A DNA stretch of 64,000 nucleotides, taken from Enchytraeus crypticus (Eukaryota; Annelida; Clitellata; Enchytraeida; Enchytraeidae). This document shows, in pieces, positions 12,028 through 23,364 of this stretch. The DNA lies in assembly GCA_905160935.1 (NCBI GenBank), contig CAJHZI010000371.1:747501-811500 (forward strand). Reading direction: 5' to 3'. How positions within the stretch are numbered: the stretch's first letter is position 1; the number at the start of each line of letters is the position of its first letter. Below the pieces are notes generated by a model. That model ran no database searches. It was given only the letters and a program-made list of their open reading frames with translations, and was not told where the DNA came from. The translations under genes and the position numbers were made by a program.

Positions 12028-12569
12028 GTGACCAAAAACAAATAAATAAGAGTCAATATAATATTGCAATAAATACAATACATAAAAATCTACTTCGTAA
12101 CTCTTTTAGTTTTGGCATGGTTTTTAATGGGTTAAGAGTTGAAGAATGTTTGAGCAAACTTTCTATAATGAGATAATTCGTCATAACTTATTAAATCTGT
12201 CATTATTACGCCTTATTATGCCAATATATTATGCTTATACATTGCAAAGTAATAAGTAATACAATTAAAACGAATATTCTTAATATATATGATGAATAAT
12301 AATGTTGATACAGGTTGCCAAGTAGATTTCTGAAGATGATGCGGCTGCGGTAGTCGACCATTCACACGCTGCTGGTTAATTTGCTGGATAAAACTGATGC
12401 TACTGAGAATGCTATGGAGAGTTGAACTGATACTGCTAGTAAAGAAGAAGCGTCAGAACCTCGAGTAACGTTTAATTATTCCATTGTGCAATGATGATGA
12501 TGACTGGACCACCCCCAGTACAAAAAAGGGAGGGCCTGTTTAGGGTTTGGAAAGCAACTAACTAACCTT

Positions 12570-12849
12570 GAATCTGCAAGGGCAAAAATAGATCAATGAC
12601 TATTATGTGGAAGAGGGAGAAACTGCTTTGGATTTTTGGAAGCGTAATCCTGACACTACAGAGGGCTTCCATTTGAAATCCATAGCGAAGGATTTTTTAA
12701 CCATACCAGCTATATCAGCTCCCAGCAAATGGGTATTTTCAATAGCCGGACACCTGGATTTTGATCGCCGAAGATCTATGGGAGCAGCAGTTTTTACAGC
12801 ACAGCAAATGATAAAGACAAACACGACCTTATATGAGAAACTGCTTTAA
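12570..12849 (+). pseudogene. hAT transposase C-terminal dimerisation domain
   Basis: The frame reads ETALDFWKRNPDTTEGFHLK then SIAKDFLTIPAISAPSKWVF and SIAGHLDFDRRRSM, ending YEKLL and a stop. This is the hATC (Dimer_Tnp_hAT) pattern LxFW…L..IA..FL.IPATSAPSERVFS.AG. The diagnostic SERVFS is changed to SKWVFS. Upstream catalytic and BED-finger regions are lost or replaced by insertions. The right hAT end follows 350 bp downstream. Confidence 0.8.
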
Positions 12850-13403
12850 ACTGGTAAATTAGGCATAAGATAATACTACAAGCTAAATCATTATGTGTAA
12901 AGTCAAGGATAGAATTTGCAAAAAAACTGCTAGTATTTAAAACTACAAAATAGGAAACTTTATTACGTACAGAACTTCAGTAGTACTTGCGGCATGGCAG
13001 GTGTGAAAGTGAAACTGTATTAACAAAGAGATATTTAACTGACGTGCTTTATTACAATATATGTAGGCCTACTATTATATAGTAGGATAAATACACTATA
13101 CTGCAATATGATTTGAGATTTAAATCACAATTAATTAAACGTGATTTCTTTAATAACACATTCCTGATGTTAATATAAATCTATGCGTGGTTAGATTTTA
13201 TATAAAAAATTGCACTTCATAATTTGAAAAATACTTTTACGTTTACTTTTTGACACCAAAAAATAAATACTTTTACTTTTTGATTTCTAAACAAATTACT
13301 TGTACTTCTTGATTCTGAAAAAAATCTACTTTTATTATTACTTTTGCATTCCCAAAAATAAATACTTTTACGTTTCATAAATTAAAGTACTTTTCCAGCA
13401 CTG

Positions 13404-14990
13404 TCCTCTACTGCAAATTATTTTCGTTTAATCAGGCTTGTAATGACTATTTTACTCGTATTACGACCACTAATTATCTATATAAAAAATTAAATCATAC
13501 TCTTTAAATTCATTGGAAAATTCTAATTGTACTAACCGTAATGATATTTCCAGTGATATTAGAACATATTCCTCAGAATCAATGTACATTAAACTTTACA
13601 AATAGTACCATATTGGAACTTGCAAAATTATGTCTCTGATATTAGCAGCGCAATACCTAATTATAATCTGGGTATCACCGTTGATAATATAAGGATAAAT
13701 ATTTACTTACATATATTATTATATTGACTTCATAGTAAAATTGCTATACTCATTTACAAGGGCTCGTTTATGCTGAAAAAGTTTGGCATATTAGACATCT
13801 ATAATATAACTGAGATATTTGAGATGCTGTGAATATATCAATTAAATATTAGGAAGGAGTTAACCGATATACACTTTGGACTTCGTCTTATTGCAACAAA
13901 GTCCTTAAATACTCATTCATAAGATCTCACACTCTATAGTATAAGTTTCGTTACGCACGAGTAACTCACACTGAGTGATCGAACAACAACAAGGATTATT
14001 GTGTCAATGAACTATTATGTACCTTGACGTGAACCTTCGGAAGCATTCCGAAAACAGATGTAAGTCAATTTTCACTAACTTCATTGAAATCACACTGATC
14101 ACATTGATCACAAACATTGATCACGAAATAGCTGAAACAAAGAAATTACTATTGGAGGTTGAAGAAAAATTTCCCCATAGAGCAGATGATGTCAAGAAAA
14201 TTAAAACTAGAATTTTTTACCGTAAGGACATCAATCAGCTCAACTCCATACTGGATCTCAAGAAACATGCTCTGCCTGAATTCCTTGCAAAAGATAGGCC
14301 TACTAGAAGGATACCAACATTCAAAGATTTTGAAATTACAAAATAAAATCTGAAATTGCTAAATTTAAATATGAACTAAGAACAAAATTAAAGAATTGGG
14401 CACTGAAATTAAATCAAATGCTACAAGAAAATCGTTAAATATATGTGACACCCGATCTCCGTCCGATGTCAACTAGTTGATTTCACCTAGGTCAATTCTC
14501 ACAAGAAATGACAGATTGGAATTGCAAGGTCAATACTAGCTCGATCCAGGAAAATATGCAATATCTCAAATCAGGGACAGAATTAGGCCTGCGTCCTGCA
14601 GGAAACTATCAGGAAACTATCGGGTTCGTCAAAAGACAGTCACGAATTTCATTCGTCTGCTTTTAAGCTGACATGTGAAATGCGTTTTGAAGACACTATT
14701 TTTGCTGCATGGCAGCTTGGTTGCTCTATACGCGAACGGCTGCACCGAGCACCATCTACTAGCGGCATTAATGATATTCATAATAATAATATAAAGAACA
14801 TATATGAAACGCTTTTCTTATAATATGCATAGTTATTACAATGGACTGCCTTTTCTCTTGCATGCTTTAACTATGTATGATATTATTATATTACAAGGGC
14901 ATTGACGCCACAATTGAGAATTCAATAAGTTATTGGATCTCGACCGTAATTAAAAGGGTGTCTGTGTATCTTCGATGGATATTAAGTTAG
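13404..14990. other. Intron 6 sequence without a recognised gene
   Basis: A 109-codon open frame at 14017-14346 (Lys/Ile-rich, with LLLEVEEKFPHRADDVKKIK) matches nothing I recognise and may be chance or a TE relic. A short run of tgatcaca units lies at 14095-14127. The rest is AT-rich with no splice-bounded coding potential seen. Confidence 0.4.

Positions 14991-14991
<1 letters not shown>

Positions 14992-15034
<43 letters not shown>
14992..15034. repeat. (AAT)n microsatellite
   Basis: An uninterrupted ataat trinucleotide tract. Confidence 0.95.
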
Positions 15035-15037
<3 letters not shown>

Positions 15038-15289
15038 TAGCAGCAATACCGCGACTCCCGTATGGAGGCTGGGCTATAATATGGACAGCGTCTATTCATA
15101 ATTATATACAAGTTATTGACGTTGATGAAATTACTGGTAGATATCTTTAAAATTTTACTGAATTCCAAGCGTAACTGGAGAATGGTTGACTGCTGTATTC
15201 TTAGTTGCTTTCAAAGAAGCAACTGGAGCTAGTCCATTGGGGTCTCGGACACCTTTTTCTTCAACTTGTACTCTTCTTAAGTCAATAGT

Positions 15290-15780
15290 TCAACACTGCG
15301 AGGGTTAACTGATAAGTTAGCTCCACTCCATGTTATTACTAGAATATGCTACAGCCTCTGACCCCATGGTATCATGCAGAACGTCGTGCAGTAGTGAGGA
15401 AGATTCGTAGGTTGAGAGAATATATAGGCGAACTGGCACTGATATTGATCGAATCAGATGGATGGATACTATCAACGATAAGCATGGCCCTTGAAATAAG
15501 GAGAGATAGTTCATGACAAAACACTTATACTTGAAAAATAATCTCAAGTCAAACCATGGAGAAAGATTGCTAAACTTTGTGAGCATCGTTGTCAACCCAC
15601 TCGTGCAGACCACCTGATGACAATCTAGAGGCTGACAAGTTGGATGGAATCAGATCTAGTACTGGATCTTGTCTTTATCAATCTGACAGTTCTATTCACA
15701 CTAATCAGTGTCGAGTCTCGACAATAACAATCAAAACAATCAAACCACAGGATCTTTTTAGTACTTTTCTTTAACAATAT
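15290..15780 (+). pseudogene. Possible CR1-like LINE fragment (endonuclease-RT linker)
   Basis: Broken frames give PWYHAERRAVVRKIRRLREY, then RRTGTDIDRIRWMD and DDNLEADKLDGIRSSTGS. This recalls the PW(Y)…LR..KR..R..E..WR segment between endonuclease and RT in CR1/Jockey LINEs. No catalytic motif is left, so the assignment is weak. Confidence 0.35.
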
Positions 15781-16047
15781 TTTTCCAGATGATCATTTGA
15801 TATTTTGTAGGCCTACTCCAAAGTTTAAATGAGCTGTAGGACGTGCAGTACTTATTTCAAAATCTTTATCATTTAATTCAGTTCCTTCTTCCATGAACGT
15901 TAATTATAATTATTTGAATCTGCTGCAGAATTTATCATTGTCGATGTTTTGCCTAGTTTTTTGTAAAATTAGATGTTATTGTGTTCATAGGCATCCAGTA
16001 AACCTATTCAGGAATTTATTGACTTATTCAATGTATTTCTTACTATA
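15781..16047. other. Intron 6 spacer
   Basis: No coding signal or repeat recognised. It ends at a TA that flanks the next mariner-like element. Confidence 0.4.
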
Positions 16048-16820
16048 CAGGGTAGACCAGAATAAATGAAACTACTTTGAAGGCTAATAACTTCGACATT
16101 TTTATCTAAACATCTTATTTGATACATTAAATTAAAGAAATTTTCTTTTCTATTAACTTGTTAAATATCTACGAGATACTATTACACATGTTTGAGAAAT
16201 TATCATCAGTCGCCGATATGTAATTTTCAATGAAATTGCGTGAAAATTCAATATCTAAAAATCAAGAATTCAAGATTATGCATTCTCAAAAGGCGCATTA
16301 CAATTTCTATCAATGTCCAAATTAATTGAGAATTATTTGAACGAATGTTCAATATGTCCACCATGTGCCCGAATAACTGCATTCACCCGCTGGGACCACT
16401 GATCAATTGACGAGTCCACGAGTGTTTGACTGATCTCAGCCCAACGGAGGACAATGTCTCGTTTCAAATGTTCAACGTCGTGAATTGGTTCATGATAGAC
16501 AATTGCTGAAGACAATACTAAACGATCGAATAGTAAATCGGGTTCAAACCGGGGGGGGGGGGGGCTGTTAGATGGCCAGTTCTACGGTTCAATAAACTCT
16601 GGCAGGTTTACTTTCATACAGGCGATCATATGACATGAAAATTACATATCGGTGACTAATGATTAATTTCTCAAACATGTGTAATAGTATCTCTTAGATA
16701 TTTAGCAAGTTAATAGAAAAGAGAATTGTCTTTAATTTAATGTATCAAGTAAGACGTTTGGATAAAATTTGTCAAAGTTATTAGCCTTCAAAGTAGTTTC
16801 ATTTATTCTTGACCACCCTG
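16048..16820 (-). mobile_element. Mariner-like long-TIR element, family 1 copy 2, uninterrupted
   Basis: The TIRs at 16048-16229 (CAGGGTAGACCAGAATAAA) and about 16636-16820 (ending gaccaccctg) are inverted copies of about 185 bp. They match those of the copy at 342-5549. The interior carries the transposase C-terminal fragment on the minus strand and a poly-C/poly-G tract at 16549-16563. TA is found outside the left end (tacta|ta) and near the right end. At 773 bp this is the reference form that reveals the LINE insertion in copy 1. Confidence 0.88.
16333..16515 (-). pseudogene. Mariner-like transposase C-terminal fragment (copy 2)
   Basis: The minus frame reads EPIHDVEHLKRDIVLRWAEI, then SQTLVDSSIDQWSQRVNAV and GGHIEHSFK before a stop. 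It is about 90% identical by eye to the fragment at 615-830. Only the tail of the DDE domain survives. Confidence 0.75.
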
Positions 16821-16839
16821 CGTATAACCCATCCACTTT

Positions 16840-17375
16840 TCTCATGGATGGGCAAAGTGGAGGGCAACTAGTGAAGTGTTGTGTGATAGGAAAATACCAC
16901 TAAGACTGAAAGGCAAATTTTAGTTCTGTGGTAAAGCCAGTAATGGTTCGGAATGTTGGGCACTAAACAGTGAACATTTACAGAGTTTGCATGCGGCAGA
17001 AATGAGAATGTTGCGTCTAATGTGTGGAAGAACTAGGAAGATGAGAATTGAAAATAAATATGCGAGGATGAATTTGATGGTTGAGGGGATCAGGGATATG
17101 TTGGCTCAGACGAGATTGAGATGGTATGAGCATATTGTGAGAAGGCAGATATAAGGCAGATGAGGAAGTAGTAAAGAGAGTTTGGAGGAAAGATCTGGAT
17201 GTTAAGATAGAGAGAGGTAGACCACAATTGGCGTGGGACGCAGTAATTAAGAAGGACATGGAAAATAGGGGATTGACTGATAATATGGTGTGGAACAGGG
17301 AGGACTGGAGAAAATCTATTCGTATCCCGACCCTGGTTAAACTGGGATTTAAGGGAAGATGATGATTATGATGTG
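16840..17375 (+). mobile_element. RTE-like LINE, 5'-truncated 3' end
   Basis: Broken frames read GSECWALNSEHLQSLHAAEM then RMLRLMCGRTRKMRIENK and TRLRWYEHIVRR, then RGRPQLAWDAVIKKDMENRG and DWRKSIRIPTLVKLGFKGR. This is the characteristic C-terminus of RTE-type endonuclease-RT proteins (YGSE.W……RMLRWM.G.TR…..LRWFGHV.RR……GRP…W….). It ends in gatgatgattatgatg, the simple 3' tail. Short 3'-end pieces of the same family recur at 18945-19020, 19300-19375, 21893-21950 and 23365-23645. Confidence 0.75.
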
Positions 17376-17804
17376 CAATACTATGATTTGCAGCAAATAA
17401 AACTAAATTAAATAGAACATTGTGAAACGTGTGCAATGAACTATCGCAATGATGTATAGCAATTACGATGGCCGTAAAGTCTGATAATTTAGTTAGATAA
17501 TAGAAAAATTTGTAGTTATTCAGAAATGTCAAGAGGAGTGAGCTTCCCAAATACTCTGTAAGCCTATATTTAAGACATTTTATGGTATATAGTAAACACA
17601 ATGCATATAGTTGAAACATGCATTCAAAAGTAAAGTTAAAAAAGTATTGCTATAATTTAATTAAGCACATAATAATATACTTTCTCTACAAATATTTCTG
17701 CAAATGCTATATGTAAATTTCACTTATCTCAAATTAAATCTACACCTACACTTTAAGTTGAATACTAAACTAGTATTAGAGCGAACAGTATAATAGAAGC
17801 ATAC

Positions 17805-18029
17805 ATTATAGCGACTGGCCATTACGGTATGGACTGTGGCATCCAAAGCCCCGAGTTTAACTTTTCCTTTAAGCTCAGAAGCAGCTGCTTGCCAATGTGG
17901 TGCAAGATTCTTACAGTGCCCACACCATGGTGCAAAAAATTCCACAAGCCACATGTCTTTGCTTTTCAGTACTAGTTGTTCAAAGTTTGAATCAGTCAAC
18001 TCTATCACGTCCTTGGCATCACCACCAGA
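17805..18029 (-). CDS. pdia6: pdia6 exon 6: second thioredoxin domain with CGHC
   Basis: The exon encodes [60 protein letters not shown] and [15 protein letters not shown]: 75 codons in phase 0. [12 protein letters not shown] is the redox-active site of the a' domain. The acceptor is tttgttaacag and the donor is gtatgc. It joins exon 7 at Asn|Val. Residue spacing and the KDVIELTD start match PDIA6 rather than PDIA1 or PDIA3. Confidence 0.97.
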
Positions 18030-18567
18030 CTGTTAACAAAAATCAAGCAAAACTTCACACCTTCCATGTCAGTATATTACAATTCATGTACAAAGCAAAC
18101 TACTTAAGGTGCATAATTTCTTTTATATAATTAGGGTGACAATGAAGAATCTATGAGAAACTTATATCTATTTCAAAAATTAATATTAATGGTGGCAGAG
18201 GTAACTGTCACAATCTATTTAATGCAAAAAATGTGAAAGAAAAGGCTGCTTAGTAACCACATCATCCATGAAGACGCCAGTCCAAAATTCTCTCATTTTC
18301 AAATCAAACTCTCACAAGTGGAAGAATATTGCAACAAGTAGTGAGCAGAACGATTAATTATTAGTATAGAAGCAATTTATGAAGAAATAAATCATTCATA
18401 ACAACTAATTCCACTATTCTGAAAATTTAAATTAAATTGCTAATTTATTTATATGGTTAGTATGGTAAAGTATTAAACTCGTGTAGGCAATAAAGCCCTT
18501 AAAAATATTAGATCATTTAACATGCCAAATAGTCTAATTTCCTGATTTCTCAAATAGTATCACTTAC

Positions 18568-18680
18568 AGATTGCTTTCCACTGCCGCCACTGCTTCCAGA
18601 TTTACCAGAAAGCCTTTCATTTACAATGCTGCGCAGATGACTCAGCGCACTGTCCACTATAGCATTTGCTGACCTTGCAC
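18568..18680 (-). CDS. pdia6: pdia6 exon 5: end of domain a and Gly/Ser linker
   Basis: After two bases completing a Gly codon, the exon reads ARSANAIVDSALSHLRSIVN then ERLSGKSGSSGGSGKQS. This is the C-terminal helix of the first thioredoxin domain followed by the flexible Gly/Ser/Lys linker found between the a and a' domains of PDIA6. It is 113 nt, so it restores frame after exon 4 (phase 1 junction). The acceptor is tgaataaag and the donor gtaagt is strong. Confidence 0.93.
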
Positions 18681-18719
18681 CTTTATTCAAAAAACCGTAA
18701 CAACGTCTAGTTAGTCATA

Positions 18720-18720
<1 letters not shown>

Positions 18721-18782
<62 letters not shown>
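18721..18782. repeat. (CA)n-(TA)n compound microsatellite
   Basis: About 13 CA units are followed directly by about 18 TA units, within 50 bp of the exon 5 acceptor in intron 4. Confidence 0.95.
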
Positions 18783-18785
<3 letters not shown>

Positions 18786-18944
18786 AAATATTTTTATATT
18801 TAATTGACTTTTAATAGCTCCTTTAATAGACTTTCCCCGCTTAGATGTGTCCTATCCAAATCTTCTTCCTATTTCTTAATATATTTATCAACTGTCTATC
18901 TGTACTGGAATCTGTAACTGTCTATCTTGTTCTTATGATTTATA

Positions 18945-19020
18945 TCATCATCATCATCTTCCCTTGAATCCCAGGTTAACTAGGGTCGGGATACAAATAG
19001 ACTGTCTCAAATCCTCTCTG
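18945..19020 (-). mobile_element. RTE-like LINE 3' end fragment
   Basis: atcatcatcatcttccctt followed by cccaggttaactagggtcgg is the reverse complement of the 3' end seen at 17300-17375. It is 5'-truncated to about 75 bp. Confidence 0.65.
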
Positions 19021-19039
19021 TCCTATCATCAGATATATG

Positions 19040-19119
<80 letters not shown>

Positions 19120-19124
19120 ATATA
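19040..19124. repeat. (TA)n microsatellite
   Basis: A long alternating TA array. Confidence 0.95.
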
Positions 19125-19375
19125 TTGGGTCCGTGTTGGGTCTGGGTCATTTGAAGAATTTGTCCAACCGGTTACTGCACATGTCGTAGAAGGCGACTAA
19201 CGCACTAAGATCCATACCAACGTCAGAAAGGGCATTCGGTTGGTGAGAGCCTTGGCTCCAGTAATTGCCACAAAACTTAAACGAATGGATAAACTTCAAA
19301 ACTAGAGAAAGTCTATTCATATCCCGACCCTGGTTAAACTGGGATTTAGGGGAAGTTGATGAAGATGATGATGTT
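19125..19375 (+). mobile_element. Composite repeat: GTCGTAGAAGGCGAC motif plus RTE-like 3' end
   Basis: ttactgcacatgtcgtagaa ggcgactaac (19172-19201) is a variant of the motif at 6750-6772 and 42828-42856. From about 19305 the sequence is the RTE-like 3' terminus (agaaagtctattcatatccc … gatgaagatgatgatg). Both parts probably belong to one LINE 3' UTR, because the order is conserved in spacing with the 17000-17375 copy only at the end. That link is inferred. Confidence 0.5.
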
Positions 19376-19379
19376 TACA

Positions 19380-19382
<3 letters not shown>

Positions 19383-19441
<59 letters not shown>
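19383..19441. repeat. (TA)n microsatellite
   Basis: A pure TA array just left of the family 4 TIR element. Confidence 0.95.
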
Positions 19442-19445
<4 letters not shown>

Positions 19446-19457
19446 CACTGTGCTTTT

Positions 19458-21655
19458 TATAACTGATACCCCAAATTATTTTAACAATAAAGTCGTAACA
19501 AGTTGACAGATGTTCTTGATCTTTACAGAACTTGCTCAGCAGCCAATTCTACAAAACATAGAGAAATTTCGTTTTAATATCTTTCATAACGTGAAAGTTA
19601 TAGTTTTGCGAATAGGAGTGGGGGCAGACAAGAAATTTCCAATACTGGATTACGGGCGTGTTACATTTAGCGCAAGTTATCACTATAAAAATAATAGCAA
19701 ACATGTAAAATAAAATTTCTGCTAATGTTTATTTTGAAGAGCAATCATTTCTTTTCAAATCGACGTAAAATACGCGCCAATATGTTCTTAATTGACAAAG
19801 TTATTGAACTTACAATGCCTGCATTGCATAAAACTAACATTTTTGGAATTCTTTGTATACTGCAAGAAAAGGATTTTAATATATATATATAATAAATATT
19901 TTAGAAAATTGGTTTTTGAAGAATTCAACAAGTATTAAATGGAACAATACTAGATCAAATGCTGTTCCTTTAATGTCGGGTTTAAGACAGGGAGGGATAC
20001 TCTCACCTCTCCTATTCTCACTTTATGTTGATACAATTTTAGAGAAATTAGAAAAATCACGTTTGGGATGCTTTATTGGTGAAAATGTTATAATAGTTTT
20101 ATGTATGCTGATGACTTGATTTTACTAAGCATTACCGTAACTGACATGCAAAAACTATTTGATTTATGTAATATTTTATTTTCTTCTTTAGATTTGCCAA
20201 TAAATAACTCTAAGTGTCAATGTATTAGAATCGGTCCGAGGTGTAAGAATATTTGTAAGAATATAAAAATAAATGACATAATTGTACCGTGGGTAAATGA
20301 GATTAGGTTTTTAGGAATTACAATTTTAAATAATAAGGTTTTTAAATGTTCATGGGAATCAAGTATAAAAAGTTTTTATTGGAAGTCCAACTCATACTTA
20401 GTCACCTTGGTACATCCGCACCGGTTGGGGTTTTGCTAAAACTGATAGAGTCACAAGCTATCCCTCATATACTGTACGGTATTGCATCTATTGCATTATC
20501 AAAAAAGGACATTCATAGGCTAAGCTTTGTGTATAACAGCGTTTTCTCTAAGATATTCCATACTCACTGCGATGAAGTTATCTTGAATTGTCAGTACTTT
20601 ACCAACTCTTTGCCATTCAAGTATACTTATGATTATCATAGGTATAATTTTCTAAATAAACTATATAATTTAAATTTAATTAGTCATAATAGGAATGAGG
20701 ATAAAAATGACATTACAGATTATACAGCATTGCAACTGGAATATGGTCTAAATCCAAATGATTCAAAAAGTCAAATAAAACGTTAAGATATGGAATAAAT
20801 TTGAGAATATTTTACATCCTAGTAATTGAAAATGTTTTTGAATTGTGATAGTTAAGGTCGCATGACGTTAACATGACTAGTGGTGAATGTGTATATGTGT
20901 ATACATGTATGGATGTGTATATGTACATGTGTGTGTTTATATTTATATGTGTATATGTGTATGTATGTGTATATAGATCTATGTGTATGGATGTATGTTG
21001 TGTGTATGTATATATGTATGTAAGTGTATTCGTTTGTATGTATGTATACATTCGATATTGGTCGCACATTTTGCTATTCACTTTTTGTCATTTAACAATA
21101 TTGACAATTTGCATGTTAGTTGCTCACTTGATAGCTTTGCAATGTTGTCTTTTGTACTTGTCTACCATTGAATTGGTGAAATAAATAAATAATAATAAAG
21201 AGAATAAACGAATCAGTCATTGTAACCGTGGCGCTAGAGGACGCCGCTGCAGTGGCTGCGGTGATAACAGTTGTAGCCACACATGCAAAAGCAGGCATTT
21301 AAAGTTCAATAGCTTTGTCAATTAAGAACATATCAGCATGTATTTTACGTCATTTTGCAAAGAAGTGATTGCTCTTCGAAACAGCTCTAGCAGAAGTGTT
21401 ATATTACGCGTTCGCTATTATTTTTATAGAGATAATTTTACGCTAAATGTAACACGCCCGTAATCCTGTATTGTAAATTTCTTCTCTGACCCCACTCCTA
21501 TTCACATAAGAATAACTTTCACATTATTTAAAACATTAAAACTAACTTTCTCAATGTTTGGTAGAATTGGCTGCTGGTCAAGTTCTGTAAATATCAAGAA
21601 CATCGGTCAACTTCTTACGACTTTATTGTTAAAATAATTTCGGGTATCAGTTATA
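19458..21655. mobile_element. Long-TIR element, family 4, interrupted by a LINE
   Basis: About 370 bp at 19458-19828 (start tataactgatacc) is repeated in inverted orientation at 21283-21655 (end cgggtatcagttata). Shared internal words include gattacgggcgtgttacatt, gtgaaagttat, gaataggagtgggg and tcaattaagaacata. No transposase frame is left. The (TA)n array on the left and a (AAT)n tract on the right suggest TA/AT-rich target preference, as in mariner-like elements. The 1.3 kb LINE piece between the arms (19870-21200) and about 80 bp of GC-richer sequence (21200-21282) separate the arms. Confidence 0.8.
19870..21200 (+). pseudogene. 5'-truncated LINE: reverse transcriptase palm to 3' tail
   Basis: The frames give NAVPLMSGLRQGGILSPLLF, then the catalytic YADDLILLSI (start of the frame at 20101), IRFLGITILNNKVF, and further C-terminal RT sequence to 20786 with one shift near 20346-20439. 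A (ATGTGTATATG)-rich stretch follows, then gaaataaataaataataata as the tail. It resembles LINE family A (877-5307) in layout and RT motifs but is divergent. It lies entirely between the arms of the family 4 TIR element. Confidence 0.8.
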
Positions 21656-23023
21656 ATAATAATAATAATAATAAAGGTTTAACGTCCGTTTCCTCATACA
21701 AAGATGATGTCAGGGACGTAAAACGTCAGGGGCGATATATAGGGAAGTCTGATTAACTTATGCTTCAACTCTACAAATTATATTGAGATATGACAAACGT
21801 GTATTTCTTATATAACTAGAAGATTCTTAATTAAGGAAGAAAAGATTATGAATTATGCTATAAACTTAACAACAAAAAATAATACTGAGTCATCATCATT
21901 ATCATCATCTTCCCATACATGCCAGTTTAACTAGTGTCTGAATTCAAATAAAAGAATACAAAGTGCGGCTATAGTATTAGTTTTCTGTTAACTATGCTCG
22001 AGCACATCAGGCTAAGTTCTGGGACGAGTGTGCTACAATTTCATTGTTTTAAAATTTCTTAAAACTGGATTAAGTTAAGAGTAAGTAGCTCTTGTTTATT
22101 ATATTGTATTTAAATAGTCAGCAATAGTGAATACTTCTTGTTTAGCATAGTGTATTTTCTTTGTTTGACTCTTGAAAACACCTTGATATCTAACACGTAA
22201 ATCAGATAGTGTAAAGAGCCTACTTTCTTTTCCTACCATAGATGAAGAAAAGTAAAGAAAAATAATTCTACCCTGCCAACTTCTAATCCAGTGGATAGAC
22301 TATAGTATACGATCAATATCAAAAGTAAAAGAATGATTTAGAATGCTATATACACAGAGCAAGGTCAGCCAAGTGTGTGGATATTCTAGCACTTTAAAGT
22401 TGACTGTGATAATAAATAATAATAATAAATGCTTTGTTTTATGACAAGATATTGTAGTCTTGCCATCTTTGCTGATATCATAAATTGCTTGTATTCAAAG
22501 CCTAAACAGCCATATACTTTTACAGCAATAGTATTTGTAGTATTTTAAGAATCTCGTAATTACGTTTTAGTTAAAAGTTACAAATAGTTAAAATCTCTCA
22601 CTCTTTACTTTGTGTCTCAACTTATCTTTACCAGTTGAAACATACGTGAAAATGATTGTATGGTCATAGGGTGATCATACAGTGGTCATCGGGTGGTTCA
22701 TATAGGAACTTGCTCTTAATTAGCCCTGCGGGGCCGGTTGGTAGAGTAAAAGAGGTATATGACCCAGAGGTCTGAACCCTTCTTCATCAGAGGTAATATC
22801 AGAGCCCCTATATCATTTTGATAAAATGTCAAAATTGGCATGATTTTATTTACAAGGCAATTTCATGTCATATCAGAAAATGTTGGCAAATTTGTCCAGT
22901 CAAGAATCCAATCCAATTTTTGCAGTTGCTATATCTATTATTATATTGTACATGTATCTCTAATAAATCAAACCAAAATCTACTGAAATTAAATTTTTCC
23001 ATTCTGTAGTATATGTAGCATAC
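21656..23023. other. Intron 4 sequence without a gene
   Basis: It starts with (AAT)n and a block aggtttaacgtccgtttcct…gacgtaaaacg that looks like a dispersed repeat end. An RTE-like 3' end on the minus strand lies at 21893-21950 (catcatcttcccatac). A stretch at 22728-22785 (ggggccggttggtagagt … ggtctgaaccc) is weakly tRNA-like. The remainder is AT-rich with no coding signal. Confidence 0.5.
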
Positions 23024-23150
23024 CGTTATAATCTTCAGGTGACTGCTTGCTCCCTGCAAATATTTTTATTGTTGGAAATCCCTGAATATTATAAGGAGCT
23101 CCAACCGACTGATGGGCTGTCATATCTACTGCACCAATTTTCACGAATCC
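23024..23150 (-). CDS. pdia6: pdia6 exon 4: core of first thioredoxin domain
   Basis: The exon reads [20 protein letters not shown] then [20 protein letters not shown] and YN plus one base of the next Gly codon (127 nt). It contains the cis-proline loop GFPT of the first domain. The VGAVD-type strand follows the CGHC helix encoded in exon 3. The acceptor is atatgtttag and the donor is gtatgc. It joins exon 5 to give EDYNGARSANAIV. Confidence 0.96.
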
Positions 23151-23364
23151 CTAAACATATAAATGAATACTTTCTTAATATTCATCTATCTATAAACATA
23201 CATGATCTTGGTATAGCAAAGAAGCAGTGCATTAGCATTGCCATACATCTTTACACACGTATTATCCAGTACTAGGAAAACAGAATAAAATATTACGAAA
23301 ATATGAAAAATACTTAGAAAGTATTTAAAAACTCTACAATCATGTGCTTTTGAAAGTGAATTTT

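Larger units (their letters stand above)
8775..13403 (+). mobile_element. Decayed hAT transposon containing LINE and piggyBac remnants
   Basis: The right end (about 13190-13403) ends in ccagcactg and is full of aaagta/tactttt subterminal repeats. The left end near 8775 (agtgatgggc, followed by atacttttcaaaat blocks) looks like its inverted partner. A hAT C-terminal dimerisation domain is present at 12570-12849. Between the ends lie LINE pieces (8890-10540) and a piggyBac transposase remnant (11030-12027), which would be later insertions. A matching 8-bp target duplication was not found, so the left boundary is tentative. Confidence 0.5.

Noticed and set aside
14017..14346. 109-residue frame with LLLEVEEKFPHRADDVKKIK
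   Set aside because: Could be real but matches no family I know, and lies inside pdia6 intron 6 among TE debris. Left as a note under the gap entry.
17017..17619. 200-residue minus-strand open frame
   Set aside because: Antisense to the RTE-like LINE 3' end, whose sense-strand motifs explain the sequence.
22728..22785. Possible tRNA gene (ggttggtagagt … ggtctgaaccc)
   Set aside because: Arms do not pair into a cloverleaf and the B-box match is poor in either orientation.
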